From Gari tellinella (lineage: Eukaryota; Mollusca; Bivalvia; Cardiida; Psammobiidae): 64,000 nucleotides of DNA. The stretch is from the NCBI GenBank assembly GCA_922989275.2, contig OV277861.1:22784479-22848478 (forward strand). The letters run 5' to 3'. A program made the position numbers and the translations under genes. Below the pieces are notes generated by a model. The model ran no database searches, had not been told where the DNA came from, and saw only the letters and a list, made by a program, of their open reading frames with translations. Within the stretch, counting starts at the first letter, position 1. Each line of letters starts with the position of its first letter. Shown piece by piece: positions 46,801 to 61,200 of the stretch.

Positions 46801-49800
46801 ACTTCAAAATGACATTGACCTTTGCCTGACAAGACTAAGGTTGTACCGAGCTCAAGAAGTTCTACAGGGGAGTACACATGTCAATCATGAAACCTCTATC
46901 ACATGTAGTTTTAAATACCTAAGGTTAAATTTAGCATATTTTGTAATTTATATGACCTCTAAATGGCCTAGACCTTTGTCTGACATGACCAAAGTTGATT
47001 TCAGTTCGAATGCCAAATATGGAGTATCTATCACATGTACATGTAGTTTCAAAGTTATGACGAAGCTTAAATTTGTCATATTTGATCTCTTAATGACATT
47101 GAAAGTTGTCACGGATATCCACTGACCCTATATATGTTGGCCATCTTGTAGGAGCCATTCTTAGACCTCATCTGTGAAACATTTGTGTTTAAATTAACAT
47201 GTTTGAGAATATAGTACTTACATTGTAAACCATAACAGCTTAGTTCCTCAGATGTGATGATGCTGCCCCTGCCAATACCTGTCATACTTTGTCTCACTTT
47301 CGATGTACCCATTTGCTTCCGTTGCTGTTGGATCAATAGTATGTGATTCCTGCACAAATGGATAATAATAATTATAATAAATTTAATAATAATAATATAG
47401 CTGATAAAGTCATTATTTAACGAGAGAGCTAATTTGATAAAGATAAATCTTCAATGAGGCCCTCAACACATATACAAGTACATTTCATGAAATTAACAAC
47501 AAAACAATACTGACTAGTTTGAGCAATTTTCAAGAAAAATAGTATATTAAATATTATTAACCATTTCAAATAGTAAACCTATTAATTGAATTTTTGTCCT
47601 ATGTAAACAGTGAAGACCAAGATCACAGGACAATTAATTCAGTCATCTGATCAGGGTCTGCATCGTCTGTCATTTTACAATATATTTACAAAAGATAGCC
47701 CCTTAATACATCTAGTAAAAGATGGCCTAGACTAAATTGGAAACTGTAATTGTCCATTTGAAGTTTCAAGGGGGACGTCACAGTATCATTCTTTGACGCC
47801 AATTTGAATGTAAATTTCTTATGGTCTTCTCTTAGGTAATATGTGGGTTATAAAGCTCATCTAGGTCTATGACAAAAGGGCATACATGTCATTGTGAATT
47901 TATGACATAATAATCTACCTTCAAGAGGCAAGGAGATAAACACATGAAAACATAACAAAAAAGGTATGACCTGATATATCATTTGAAAACAGTTTGAAGC
48001 CCATTTTGACGCTGCGTAACTCGGCGTCTGAATATGCTCCATACGGTGTAGCTGCCAAGCCACAACGCAAAGTTCTACCAGACAAAGCTGGGTCATGTGG
48101 GTGATTACAAAACTTTGATGGGTTTTCTTTAAAAAAGTCTGCTTATTATTTGTTGTTTTCAAGGCTTTATCTGCAACCATTGTAATGTATTACCTTGTGA
48201 TCAGCTGCTATAAACTAACTTATATAACCTAGTAAGAATATATACCTGTTCATCTTCTTCAAATGCGTCTGGTCCGAGTGGCTTCACTATAAGCAATGGC
48301 AAGCTTGTGCCAGATTCTCCAAATTTTCTGTCGCCCTATTAACACTTGTTTTGCCCAATGGTTATCTTGAATTCATAAGGTAACTGAAAAGATGATAATG
48401 AAAATGTATAAATAAGAGGTTGCATGTTAGGTACGTGGTAAACCTGATTGTTTGGATTTTTTAAAATGAATATTTCATTACTTAGATCTGGATCAGCCTT
48501 TAAAAATATTTTATTGATCAGACAGAGCAGCCTTTTTAAGTTCCTGTTTTATGTTTTGATCCTGGTTTTCAAGCAACGGACTGGTAGTGGTAGACGTTAC
48601 AATTGTGTTTATAGATGTTTCTGGAATATGATGTGCTTTGCTTGTAAATGCAGTATGTATAACGCGTTCTGGTGGTGAAGGGCTTGCTCGTCACTATTCA
48701 AGGGAATGGGCATTTCATCATGTTCAACAGTGCATTGGTTATTTCAGTGGGTGGGGTAACTGTCATGTTTACATTCATGTTCAGACTGATTAAAACAACT
48801 AACATGTATTTACATAGAATTATTATAATATATAGATATATGTACAAGCGACGAGTAGATCTATTTACAAAAGAAAAGATTGCATTTACCTCTAAATAGA
48901 CTCAAACAATGAATAAATCCAACAATGAAGCTAGGCGTCCAAGAATTAGACTTCAATGGCGGGCCCAATATTGAGAAATGACGTCACGTATAGCGTGGAA
49001 CTCTGGGATAATAAATATCTCAGTAGTTCTATTTTTAGCTCCACGCGCTCGCCGCGTAAGCACACACATGTGTTCAACGGGCGTGCTGATTTTGAACGTT
49101 TGCGTTCAACAGGAGTACCGATTTTAGATACACTCTTAATAAAAGCCATATCAGAATTTATTTTGCATTTCAAATATGCATTTTAAAATTCGAAACACAA
49201 CAGAGCAGCTAAAACACCCAAACCGAGCAAAATTTGTGCACGGACAAACTTCTTTTGAACGGATTATAATTTTTGAACGCCTATCGAACACCCAATCCTG
49301 ACCAATAGACAGTCGGGGATAACATTTTGAACGGACATGTGTTCATAATTAAACACATGTGCGTTCAAAAACAATAAAATTGAACGCGTTTTTACGCGTC
49401 GGCGTCCTTTTATTTTACAGTGATATAGATATATTATAAACAAATACAATAACACGCGTTTGACCATGCAATTCCGTTTAATAAATTTTAAAGGCTACAC
49501 AATAGTAATGAAGATGGCGTCAAATGTATATTTTGATTGCAAATGGCATGCATTGATCTGTTTTATGATTTCATATTCACAAGACTGACCGCTCGGCACA
49601 GCTTTTAGGATTTAGTGTAACATTTATAGGTAACTTACCATTTCATGATCAAATTATTCGGGAGATGTTTACCCCTTCACCGTTTTGTTGTCGTCAGCTT
49701 CAGTATTGGTGCCTGCAAGACGCATTTCAAAGTTAGATTTAACCCTTTCCCTTATAGAAGCGACTTTTAGCACTTGCATTTTATTCATCCGCTGAAGAAA

Positions 49801-52800
49801 ATAGTTCCAATATATACCGTAATGAATATGTGTCATATTTAATACTTTCCTTAGTCTAGCAGTTGATAGCTTAAAGCAGGCTAAAAGTAAAGCAGAATGC
49901 GCCATATGGCGCATTCTGCTTTACTTTCAACCTGCTTTACTTGGTCACCTTTCTTCAATACTAGAAATAGGCTATCAGGTAAAGGGTTAAGGTTGCATGA
50001 CTGAATAGATATCGATAACAGCGTCAAACAGTTTTGGTCCTGATCAGACGCTGCATTACGCGGCCTTTGATTAGGACCCAAATTGTTTCCAAACGCACTT
50101 TTAGGCGTCATTGAGAGTGAAATGGTAAATTTAATACCATAGGAAAGCCGGTGTTTCTCTCAATACACACATCAGTGCTAAATGAGTTGTAAACAGGTTG
50201 GAATCAGATTAGGTGCCGGCTAACCCGGCGTCTAATAAGGTCCCAAACTGTTTGCTTCTCAAAAAAGAATTCATTGTAGGATTCTTCAAAAACTGTTATT
50301 TTCTATAGCGTATTAGATTTATATTGGGATGACTTTTAATACCATTTAACCCATTACTCAAAATATTTTTTTACACCTTTTATTTTTTCTCCAATGAAGA
50401 AAATAGTTCCACATTATACGGCCATGACTATGTTTCATAAGAAATATTTTCTATAATCTAGAAGACTATAGCTTAAAGCAGACATAAAGAAAAGCAGAAT
50501 GCGCATTGTGATCTAATCATGGATTCCTTGTGGTCCGTTTCATAAGACTTCGTACGACAAAAACGGTCGTAAGTCAAAACTTTAAAGTACATTTAATTCC
50601 CGAATTCTCTATCTAATTCTGTCTTGACGATTTCAAAGAGTTGTCAAAAGACAGGATTATATGGAGAAATGAATAATAATTGATACTTTTTAAATATGAT
50701 TTACGACAGCATTTGTCGTACGAAGTTTTTCTACTGGCTGATTTTCTTTCTTCAGATTTACACCATGCCCGAGTATCTTGAGCGGAGATTTGGCGGTTCT
50801 AGGCTAAGACTGTACCTCAGCCTTGTATCTACTCTACTCTACATCGTCACTAAAATATCCGTAAGCTCATTCTCGTTTAACCATTCTATTGCCAAATGAA
50901 TTTAACCTTAGTGTTTACTTTGTAATATATAAGACACTGTTGACTTGTAGGCATGACAAGCAATATAGACCCTGATCAGAAACTGCGTTGATAATAGGAC
51001 GTCTGATACATGTAGGGGCCACAGTGTTTGTACATATTTTGGTGACAGAAGGGAAATTCTAAAAATTAGCATTTTCAGTTATTTTTTCAACCATTTTATA
51101 TATATATAAATAGTATCTTAAATTCACATCTCTTTTGATGTTGTTCATAATGTTATAAAGTAATATAGTAATATTTGGATTCCTCATCGCTTATATGGTG
51201 GATAATGTACGAAACTGAGTTGCCAAGTTGCACATCTATCTCAACTCGGCCTACAAGTTCATCATTACATTCAATCATAGGAGAGGTTACATCAATGTGT
51301 CAGTATATAGATAAACCTTTTCAGCAGCTAGTTGAATTAACATACAGTAAAACCTCTCTATTACGACCACTAAAAACGAAGGTTAATACATTGTATGAAG
51401 TACAGGTGACAGTTAAAGCAAGAAAACAGTAAAACAGAAAGCTCCTAATGGAGCTTTCTCTTTTACTGTCACCTTGCTTTAAGCAGTCACCTGTCGTTAA
51501 CACCTAATACTTTAACAAACATTAATGGGTGTAATAGAGTGGTTTTGGCCAATGTTTAACCATCTCACCGTTATAGGCGAAAACAGTCGCCGTAACTATT
51601 TCCTCCCTGAAACTTTATATGGACCATACCAGTCGGTTCCAATTAAATATATAGTTCATTTCTGATTATTAAGAATTGTTTTTGCCAATGTATTGCAATA
51701 TGAAAAACAGTGCAGATCTTATAAGAAGGCACCTTTATGAACCTTCGATATGAATATTAAAGTTTGCAAAGGACATATGTACTATTCACCGGTACATTGT
51801 TTGCAAAGGATGCATATATATATGCATATATGTATATAAATAAACATGCGTGTCAGGGGTTTAAATGATTAAACAAGGGCAAACAGTTTGGAGCCAGGTC
51901 AGTAACTCGGCGTCTGATCAGGACCCATATTATTAGACAGACGATTCGATATTTTTTATTCAAACTGTCTCAAGCCGAAATTTGATACAAATTAGGTTGC
52001 AACCTGTCATAAACTCTACATACACAGTAAATCCTCTCTATTACGACCAATAAAGCGAAAGCTAATTGATAATGTTAAAGACAGGTGACAGCTTAAAGGA
52101 AAGTGACAGTAAAACCGAAAGCTCCTTTAGGATCTTTCAGTTTTAATTCCACCTTGCTTTAAGCTATCACCTGTGCCAAATACATAATGATTACATAATT
52201 GAGTGGTCGGAAAAGTGAGGTTTTACTGTATATCGTCTTTTGAGCGGTCGCTGATTACAGTTTGACTGTACATAGAAAGGCAACAAAACTTGATAGATTG
52301 ATCATCTACGGTTTTTTTTTCTCAAGTGATTACACTTTTGTGACATTTGTGTCGTTGATTGCCTTTTCAAAATTAACTATGCCAGTCTCCATACTTTTTG
52401 TGGATACGCACTGGTTACATTTGAGAAATCTATATTCTTTCCCAATAAACGCGTTTGTGTTAAAGCAAGTACTTCCACTTCAAACAATTTTGAACCAGAT
52501 AAGACTTCCGGTAACCAAACCATAGGCTCCAAACTGTTTGCCACTTGTTTGAAATTGAATCGTCAAAAGTTTAAAAAAGTTGTAATTTTCTACATTGAAT
52601 TGCATTGCATTTGTGCAAAGTTCGTTTAACAATAACGTCTTCTCCATTGTAACGATGAACGAATAGTGTTATAACATATAAAAAAATAACAATACTTCTC
52701 CGTATTTTTATGAAAGAAATAGAGGATATTGTATGAGTGTTCATTATTTATCATTTTTAATAAACGAGTTGACTAAAATAATATGACGCGAGCCTTGGCG

Positions 52801-54997
52801 AGCGTCATATTCATTTTAGTCAACGAGTTTATTAAAAATGATAAATAATGAACACGAATGTGATATTCTATTTATCACATTACAAGTTCAAGCACCTATT
52901 AAATTGATTTGAAGCCGTAGTTTGTAGACCCTACGCTTTATAGATTTTCCGCCAAACGTTACGTTGTTTACGTTAACGTCATAGTAAATGACGTCATTTG
53001 GCAACCCGCTACATGTAGCGCTTATGGACGAACAAGTTAGGCCGGAGCCCAAAAAACGATATTCCACTAGTGGATTACGATATTTATACAATCGCTTTAT
53101 GCAACTCCCAGACCGCAAATTATGTGATAAATATTGTTAATAGTCCACGTTTATGGTAGATCCTGTCTTAACTTTTGTTTTATATACAACCAGATCTCTG
53201 TTAAACGAAAATTAAATCAAGAAACCTAGCATCTTATAAGATCTGTTCCATCTTAATGCTGGTTAAAGAAATGCAGAAAGCTCCTGTAGGAGCTTTCTGC
53301 ATTACTTTCAACCTGCATTAAGCTAGACGCCATCTATCACAAAAATAACAGTTATTATTATATTTTCATTATTCGTATAACACAAGTTTGTCTGTGCTGT
53401 CAAGTTGTCATGGTATACCTGTTTTTATCTGTCTGTTTTATTTATCAAGGTGGATATTTTTGCCGGCGCGGTGTTCATTCAGCAGGCCCTGGGGTGGAAT
53501 ACCTATATCGCTATATCAGCCTTATTGGTCGTCACGGCCATTTACACTATCATAGGTAAATATCTACCTCTATCAATCCAGATGACTTTCTGACCAAAGC
53601 TAAAATCAAAATACAAATCAGAATACAAAGACATTAAATGGTTACAGAGGCAGTACTAAGATAGTAGAAAATAAGGCAGTGTGACTGAAGAAATTTCAAA
53701 ACGAGTGTGAAACAGTGTGGGTCATGATCAGACGTCGCGTTACGTTAGGTCATATAATGCCTTTCATATCATCTCTTATATATTCCATTAAGGAATGGCG
53801 TTGCGCTATTTTAATGTTATTTTTGTATATGTATGTATGTATATTGGATGTGCAATGATTAGATGTAAATAAAGATTCTACCTATAGCACCGATGAATGA
53901 TAAGGTGATGATGAGGGGTTGTTTCAAGAAGACGTAATAAATGGCTTAAACATAATAGCTTAAAAATACAAGGTGTGTCACACTCTTGTGACAACTCTAA
54001 GTCGTAAATTTAACATAAAACTATAACAAGTTTATACACCCTACAGCACTTACTGTTTTACAATGGTCTGCTCTGGTTTCCATTGATATGGGTTAGATAT
54101 TGGATAATAAGCATTTTTTTCATCAAATGTGTTTGTGTTAATAAGTATTGCTTATTGCTACATTTCGAGATAGATCAGACGCCGAGTTACTAGGAGTCTG
54201 TCCATGCTCCACAATGTTTGACTCTCTGATATCTTCATCTTTTAGAAACAAGTTTTATTATATTCATTTAATGCATTACATTTTCTTTTAGTTTCGTTTT
54301 TAAAACAGACGTGCAAGCGTTTTTCTCTCTCAACATATACATGATATCATTAGCTGTTTAGATTCTTTATGCACGTTATAAATACAATTAAATTCCAATA
54401 TAATTATAATAAAATGTCTCGCTTTCGATTTTATGATTACGTACAGTAAAATCCCTCTATTACGACCACTTAATTGTGTTAATTAGTAGGAGTTAAGAAC
54501 AGGTGACTGCTTAAAGCAAGGTGACAGTAAAACAGAAAGCTCCTGTAGGAGCTTTCTTTTTTACTGTCACCTTGCTTTAAGCTGTCACCTGTCTTTTATA
54601 CAACCAATTAGCCTTATTTTAGTGGTCGTAATAGAGAGGTTATACTGTACTATATAATCAACATGACAGTCAGGTTTTCTTCATTATGCATTTGCATTTC
54701 AAGAGGCAGTTTGTGGCAACTGTTGAAACAGTTTAGTTTCAGATTCTGAACTGAATTCAGACCGTTTGACACTCTCATAGCATTTACGGCAAAATCTATC
54801 TAACCAATTTGTGCCTTGCATCCCAAACATGGGGCATAGGCAACACGTGCACTCATAGATCAGACGCCGCTTTAGTCGTAGAAGTAGTTATTTTCATGTA
54901 GTAAAAGCAGCAGTAGCAGTAATAGTTGTTGTAGTATTAATGGAAGCTGTAGTGGTATTAGTAGTAGTAGTAGTAGGAATAGTGATAGTAGTTGTTA

Positions 54998-55042
<45 letters not shown>

Positions 55043-55089
55043 GAGTAGTAATAGTAGTTGTAATAGAAGTAGTTGTAGTAGTAGTAGTA

Positions 55090-55120
<31 letters not shown>

Positions 55121-55210
55121 GAGTAGGAGTAGTAATAGTAGTTGTAATAGTAGTAGTAGTAATAGTAGTAGTAGTAGCAGTAGTAGTAGTAGTAGTAATA
55201 GTAGTTGTAA

Positions 55211-55244
<34 letters not shown>

Positions 55245-58200
55245 TGTAATAGTAGTTGTAGTAGTAGTAGAAGTAGTTGTAATAGTAGTTGTAGTAGTAG
55301 TAGCTATAGCAATAATAGAAGTAATAGTAGAAGAAACAGTAGTAGTAATAATACCAGTAGTAGTAGTAATAGTAGTACATGTAGTGGTAATAGAAGAAAT
55401 AGTACAAGTAGTAGTAGTAGCAGTATTTATAATTGTAGTATTTGTTGTAAAAGTATTGCTATTATACCAGATAGGTGCAATGGTAACGATGTGTGCTACT
55501 GTCGTTGCTATGTTTGTTTCTATTTTCAGGCGGTCTTTCAGCTGTTATTTTCACAGACACATTACAGACTGTTGTAATGCTGACAGGCTCCGTGATTCTC
55601 GCCGTGTTAGGTAATATTAATGAACACATCCTATTCTGAATATTCATATATAAAACCCCGCTTACTTTGAGCATCTGTTATCTTTAAATATTACAATGAC
55701 AGATAAAAATTCTCCCAAACAAATTGTAGACTCTTGTTAGACATATCTTATAAGAAAACATTGCAGATCCTGATAAGACAGCTCCTTCAATAATTTCTGA
55801 TCTTGGTCAACACTGTTTTCAAAGTACGTCAGTCAGTATACGTATTAAATTATAATTAGTCAACCCATTACCCCATTAAAAACCCTTTTTACGCCTCAAA
55901 TTTATTCCTTCTTATAAGAAAATAGTTCCACTTTACACAGTCATGAATATGCAAAATAAGAAATAGTTTCTATATCTTAGCAGATAGTAGTTTAAAACAG
56001 GCTGAAAGTAAAGGAGAATGCGATTTAAGGCGCATTCTGCTTTTCTTTCAACCTGTTTTAAATGGTCATGTGTCTTCAAAACTAGAAACAGGCTATCGGG
56101 TAATGGGTTAAGCTATTTTGGCTTTGTAAGTAAAATATGAGTATCAAACAGATCTGGATGGGATTCCAATTTATGAGTGATGAGTTGTTTGGTCTTTTGG
56201 AATTGTCTTGAAAAGACGTTTCCAAATGGATCTCGCAAGACTGGAAAAGATGGAGATATAAATAGTAATTGGGAATTTTATAATCAGACTTACGACCGTT
56301 TTTGTCGTATAACGTTTCGTAAGACGGTCCTGGCTTCAAACTGTTTGCAGTTTAAATCAAAACAACTGTTCACCATGTTCAAATGGTATTGGTATTTCAA
56401 TTTATTGCATTGTGTGTTGGTTTTTTGTTTGTTTTTTTGTTGGGGTCGTGTAAACGGGAAGGAAAATCAACAACTATGTGTACTTAAAATTACCAAGTTT
56501 TAAGCTTATTTGATATCATACAGTGGAGAAAACACTCAACTATAAAACGTTGTTCTTTCCTTACGCTAAATCTATTATTTCCAGTACAAACAGTTTGCAA
56601 CCCGGCGTCGGATCAGGCTCCAAACTGTTTGCCACTCAGCTTAATATTAAAAGTAATAATTGTCAAACAGATGTCCTTTTCGACATTTTATTGCATTCCG
56701 TTTGTGTTTCGTTTGCGTTTAAACGGGAAAGGATAACGCATTCTCTACTTAGTTACATCACAAACAAAACGGCTATAAATCTGCCTTGCTATGTGTAACA
56801 TAAGTGTTGTCTTCTCAACTACACTGTATGTTTGCACAGTGCTCCCTCTCTACAACGCCCCCCCCCCCCAACAGCACGACTCCCTCCTTACAACGACTCC
56901 CTCCTTCTCTGTAACGTCTCCCACTATACAACACAGACATTTTGTCTCCCATTGGATGTCGTTGTAGAGAGGGAGCGCTGTAATCCCTGTTTTTCCCGGA
57001 TAAGATTGCAGTAAAATGCAGAAAATGACAATTCCGTTTAAAGGTTAACAGTGTTTTAAAATCCGAGTATGAAACATATCATTAATGATATTACAAACTT
57101 TAACATTACTGTCCGCATTTCAGCTTACATTAAAGTCGGTGGCCTTATGGCCTTACAGGCTAAGTATATGGAGGCAATACCATCTACGTACGACCCGGAC
57201 TCGAACTCGACCTGTGGACTGCCGAGAGAGGACGCCTTCCACATATTCCGTGACCCAGTCAACAGTGACCTGCCATGGCCCGGGGTAGTCGTGCGCTCCA
57301 CTCTAGTATCACTGTGGTACTGGTGTTCTGACCAGGTTATGTATTGATATTGATTGTATATCGAACCTCGATTAATTGAAATCATCAATTTTATTTCTCC
57401 GCTGACTAAAATAAATTTATAAAGTCATGAAATTGTTCCATAATATAGTTTCCCAATCCTAGCCAATGCTAGCTTAAAACATGCTGAAAATAAAGCATAA
57501 TGTACCTTAAGGCATTTTCTGCTTTACTTTTAACCTGCCTTAAGTGATCACCTGTCTTCAAAACTAAAACCAGACTATGGGGTAACAGATTAACCTTCAA
57601 TTGTATTTGCCAATCTCAACTTTTCATTAACCCTTTGCAGGCTACAGTATCATCTGCTGCAGAGTTGTAATCTAAGAAAGTTTAAAGATCCAATAATGTC
57701 GTTTAGATTCAGTAACCTTAACAAACGGGTTAAATGGTTTTCATCCTGATGCCATGATACGCTTTGCAAACGTAAACAACATACAGTGGAGAATCTGTTA
57801 TTCTTTCCCAATAAACGCGTTTACGCTAAAACTATTATTTGCAGTGCAAACAGTTTGGAGCCAGATCAGACGTCGGGTTACCCGGCGTCTGATCAGGCTC
57901 CAAACTGTTTGCCACCAAGATAAACAAGAATTATCAGAATTGTCCAAAAGTTGTTCTTTTCTACGTTTTAGTGCTTTGCGTTTGCGTACGTTTGCGTTTA
58001 AACGGGAAAGAATAACAGATTATCCACTGTAAGCTACAAGAGCTTTTGAACCAACTATTAATTACATCTATAGCAACATGATAAAGCAAGAAAATATAAC
58101 CCATGATTGTTACAGATCTTTTTTAGAATATTTGTTTGCAACCAATGCAGACCTACACAGGAGGGTTCCAGTAGTAGCCCACCTCTCTGGTTCTATACTG

Positions 58201-61200
58201 CAAGCAAGTGATGTATCTACTTGGACCAATCACTTTAGTTTGATTCAATTCATAGCGTAAAACAACACCTAGTATGCAGATAAATAATATACACCATGCT
58301 ACATATACAATATGTTTCGTTTCTAAACATATTTAAAGGCTGTGTGAATGATGCTAAAAACTGAAATAAGAATATTTATATAAAAAAAACTGACAGGCAA
58401 ATGGAACAGAAATGCGTGACTAATAAGAATTGGTTTAAAACAGTAGATCACATCACATCAGATTGGGGGGGGGGGGGGGGGGGGGGGGGGCTGATCAGCA
58501 ACTTCCACACAATTAACTTCCACACACATGAAAACTTAACACTCTACTTTAAGAAACTTTATTCAGAAAATATGTAACTCGTCCAAGCAGTTTGGGCCCA
58601 AATTAAACACCGCTTAACGCGGCGATAGATCTGTGTCCAAACCACTGGATATTAGAAGATACCTTAGACTATTTAACTTAGACAATGTAAAAACTACAAT
58701 TAAAAATTTTAAGGCATAAAACTATAGTACAATAAGCTTTACTGTTTGCAAATCTGTTGAAGTCGCTACTAGCCGGCAAAGGGTTAAAGGAAATTGTACA
58801 CCAAATAAATTATGTTCTTCTTTGAATGTGCATCATATAAATGTCCTTACTGGGAACTAAAGCAAATTTATGATATAGTTTACTTCCGGTAATTCCAGGT
58901 GATAGTACAGCGCACCCTGGCGGCTAAAAACATCGCCCACGCTAGAGGCGCCGCCATCACTGCCGGATATTTGAAGATTCTCCCATTGTTCATCATTATC
59001 TTCCCTGGAATGATCAGCCGAGTTCTCTACACAGGTGAAGCTTATGATATAATGATTTGTTTTATTCAGCAAAGACATACATGTCTATCAGCATTATATA
59101 ATACAGATAAAGACGAGTAATGAGGTAATTTAACAGTACTGGGTACTTAACTGAATCCTATAAGACACATACAGTGGAGTAGGTATTATTCTTTCCCGTT
59201 TAAACGCAAACGAAACGCAAACGCATTGCATTAAAACCGACAAAAGGACAAATGATTGACAATCATGACTTTTTATTTTAATCAAAGTGTCAAACAGTTT
59301 GGAGCCTGATCAGACGCCGGGTTACCCGGCGTCTGATCTGGCTCCAAACTGTTTGCAAAATATGTAATAGATATAGGGTAAACGCGTTTATTTGGAAATA
59401 ATACTGTCTTCTCCACTGTACATGGCAGTTATAATCGATATTTGGATGAAGCGAAAACCATGTCCAAATGCAGATTGTTTCTTCTATACAAATCTAATTG
59501 GACTCAGTATTGGGCTAAATACTGTTAAATTACTCGTCTTTATTCAAATCAAGGCAAAATAACAACTCAGGTTAAGTCATTGAAAACTTTCAAAATATAG
59601 AAATAATTTAAAAACGAATGTTGAATCTCTTTGAGCGAAATTACGTCGAAATATAGTCCGGTCTATAGTCGTGTATACATAGTGACTTCAATTCCCACTG
59701 AACACCGATGGTTCGACTATATAGTGACGTCATTAGACCAGTGAACCTTAGTTTCCATTGGTTCGACAAACGGTGTTCGAACTTTAATTAAACAAACAGC
59801 CTGCTCAGCAATTTGCACTCTGGAAGATTCTTAGCACACAACTCTTACCAAAGTGTCGGGAGAGTTGTCATTTCTAATACAGTGGAGAAAACGCTGTTCT
59901 TTCCCAACAAACGCATTTACGATCAAACTATTATTTCCTTTGCAAACAGTTTAAAGCCTGATCAGACGCCGGGTAACCCGGCGTCTGAAAGGCTCCAAAC
60001 TGTTTGCCGCTCAGATTACAATGACTCGTCAGAATTGACAAAAAGTGGTAATTTTCTACATTTTAGTGTCCTGCGTTTGTGTTTCATTTGCGTTTAAATG
60101 CGCTTTTATGTATATATATATATAGTTTTAACCTTTTCTTTTCTACATTTCATTTCATTGATTTCTTTTTCGTCTCATTTATACGGGAAATGCTCACTGT
60201 ACATCACTGATCAATTCAACTTTTCTCGACAACAGGTACCTGTCAATTCATTAGGATTTCCAACATTATTCTTTTCGCACAGACAGTGATGACCTGTCAC
60301 CTTTAGGCGCAGGGTCATTAGTACATGTATATATTAGATCATGAATATGCCATTTTTCATGATAGGTTTACGTCATACAGACTAGTTGTACTCAGGCGGT
60401 AGCCTTTGCTCGGCAAATTAATGGCAAACGTCCCTAATTAGACATTTGTGATCAAAATAGCCTTCTTTTTATTTCAGTCTCATCATGGTTCATATATAAT
60501 ATATATATATATACATTTAAACATAAAACAACATCAACCAATCCGTTCAAATAAGAATGATAAGGGACTATGAAGTACATGTAATTATCTCAGCAAACTA
60601 TGACCTAAAAGGCATATTTCAAGTATCAGTAATTTAAAAAACAAAATATATAACCATGTAAATTATGCTGATCTAAAACATAAGATATGCCATACATTTT
60701 ATTATTGAAATCTGATAAAAGAAATGCATTTATATACCTTATTAAGTAATAGTTTTAATATATCAATTCTTACTATTGATCAAATCAACGATTTGATTAA
60801 CACATTTAAACGGACGAAATAATAATGTTAGAGATAGAAACAAAACAGTTGATATACACAAAACATGATTACATGAGCAGAACAGGACTACATGTATACA
60901 TGTATATATAACATATATTATGTATTTAATTACATAGTCTGAGATATTGGGCCACAGAAGAACTTCGCCAGATTACTCAAATTCTTTCATAAATCACTTT
61001 GTTTTCAGTAAGAATCGATAATTCGAGCTCTTTTCTGTCCAACGTACCCGAATTTGTCAGTTAAAACATGGATTATCTATGTTTTAACTTTGAAACACAC
61101 GTGCAGGTTCGATTTCAGCGTGTCCAAGCTTTTGGGGTCCAGTAAACATTAACGAACGTTTGACACTTAGTGCATAAAAATGTTTCAACATCATAATCAC

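Larger units (their letters stand above)
45016..49400. mobile_element. GTTCAA-rich 4.4-kb segment, probable DNA transposon, in SLC5 intron 4
   Basis: About 45016-45480 and 49058-49400 are packed with GTTCAA / TTGAAC in both orientations (more than twenty in the left block), often with CGCGT or ACAC beside them. The middle has no such motif but holds candidate minus-strand exons. Dense subterminal repeats at both ends fit a large transposon with many transposase-binding sites. No clear TIR or transposase is recognised, so the class is open. Confidence 0.5.

Noticed and set aside
48448..48899. Two plus-strand ORFs of 75-76 aa in the GTTCAA segment
   Set aside because: Hydrophobic, low-complexity translations of AT-rich DNA; no start or splice support.
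54940..55614. 224-aa Val-rich ORF (plus) and 149-aa Tyr-rich ORF (minus)
   Set aside because: Translations of the (GTA)n microsatellite; the plus ORF then runs out of frame through SLC5 exon 7.
9123..58032. Recurring 60-130 aa ORFs containing [15 protein letters not shown]
   Set aside because: They are frame translations of the family A MITE (hairpin and arms). They appear wherever A does, in either orientation, and start and stop at random. Not proteins.
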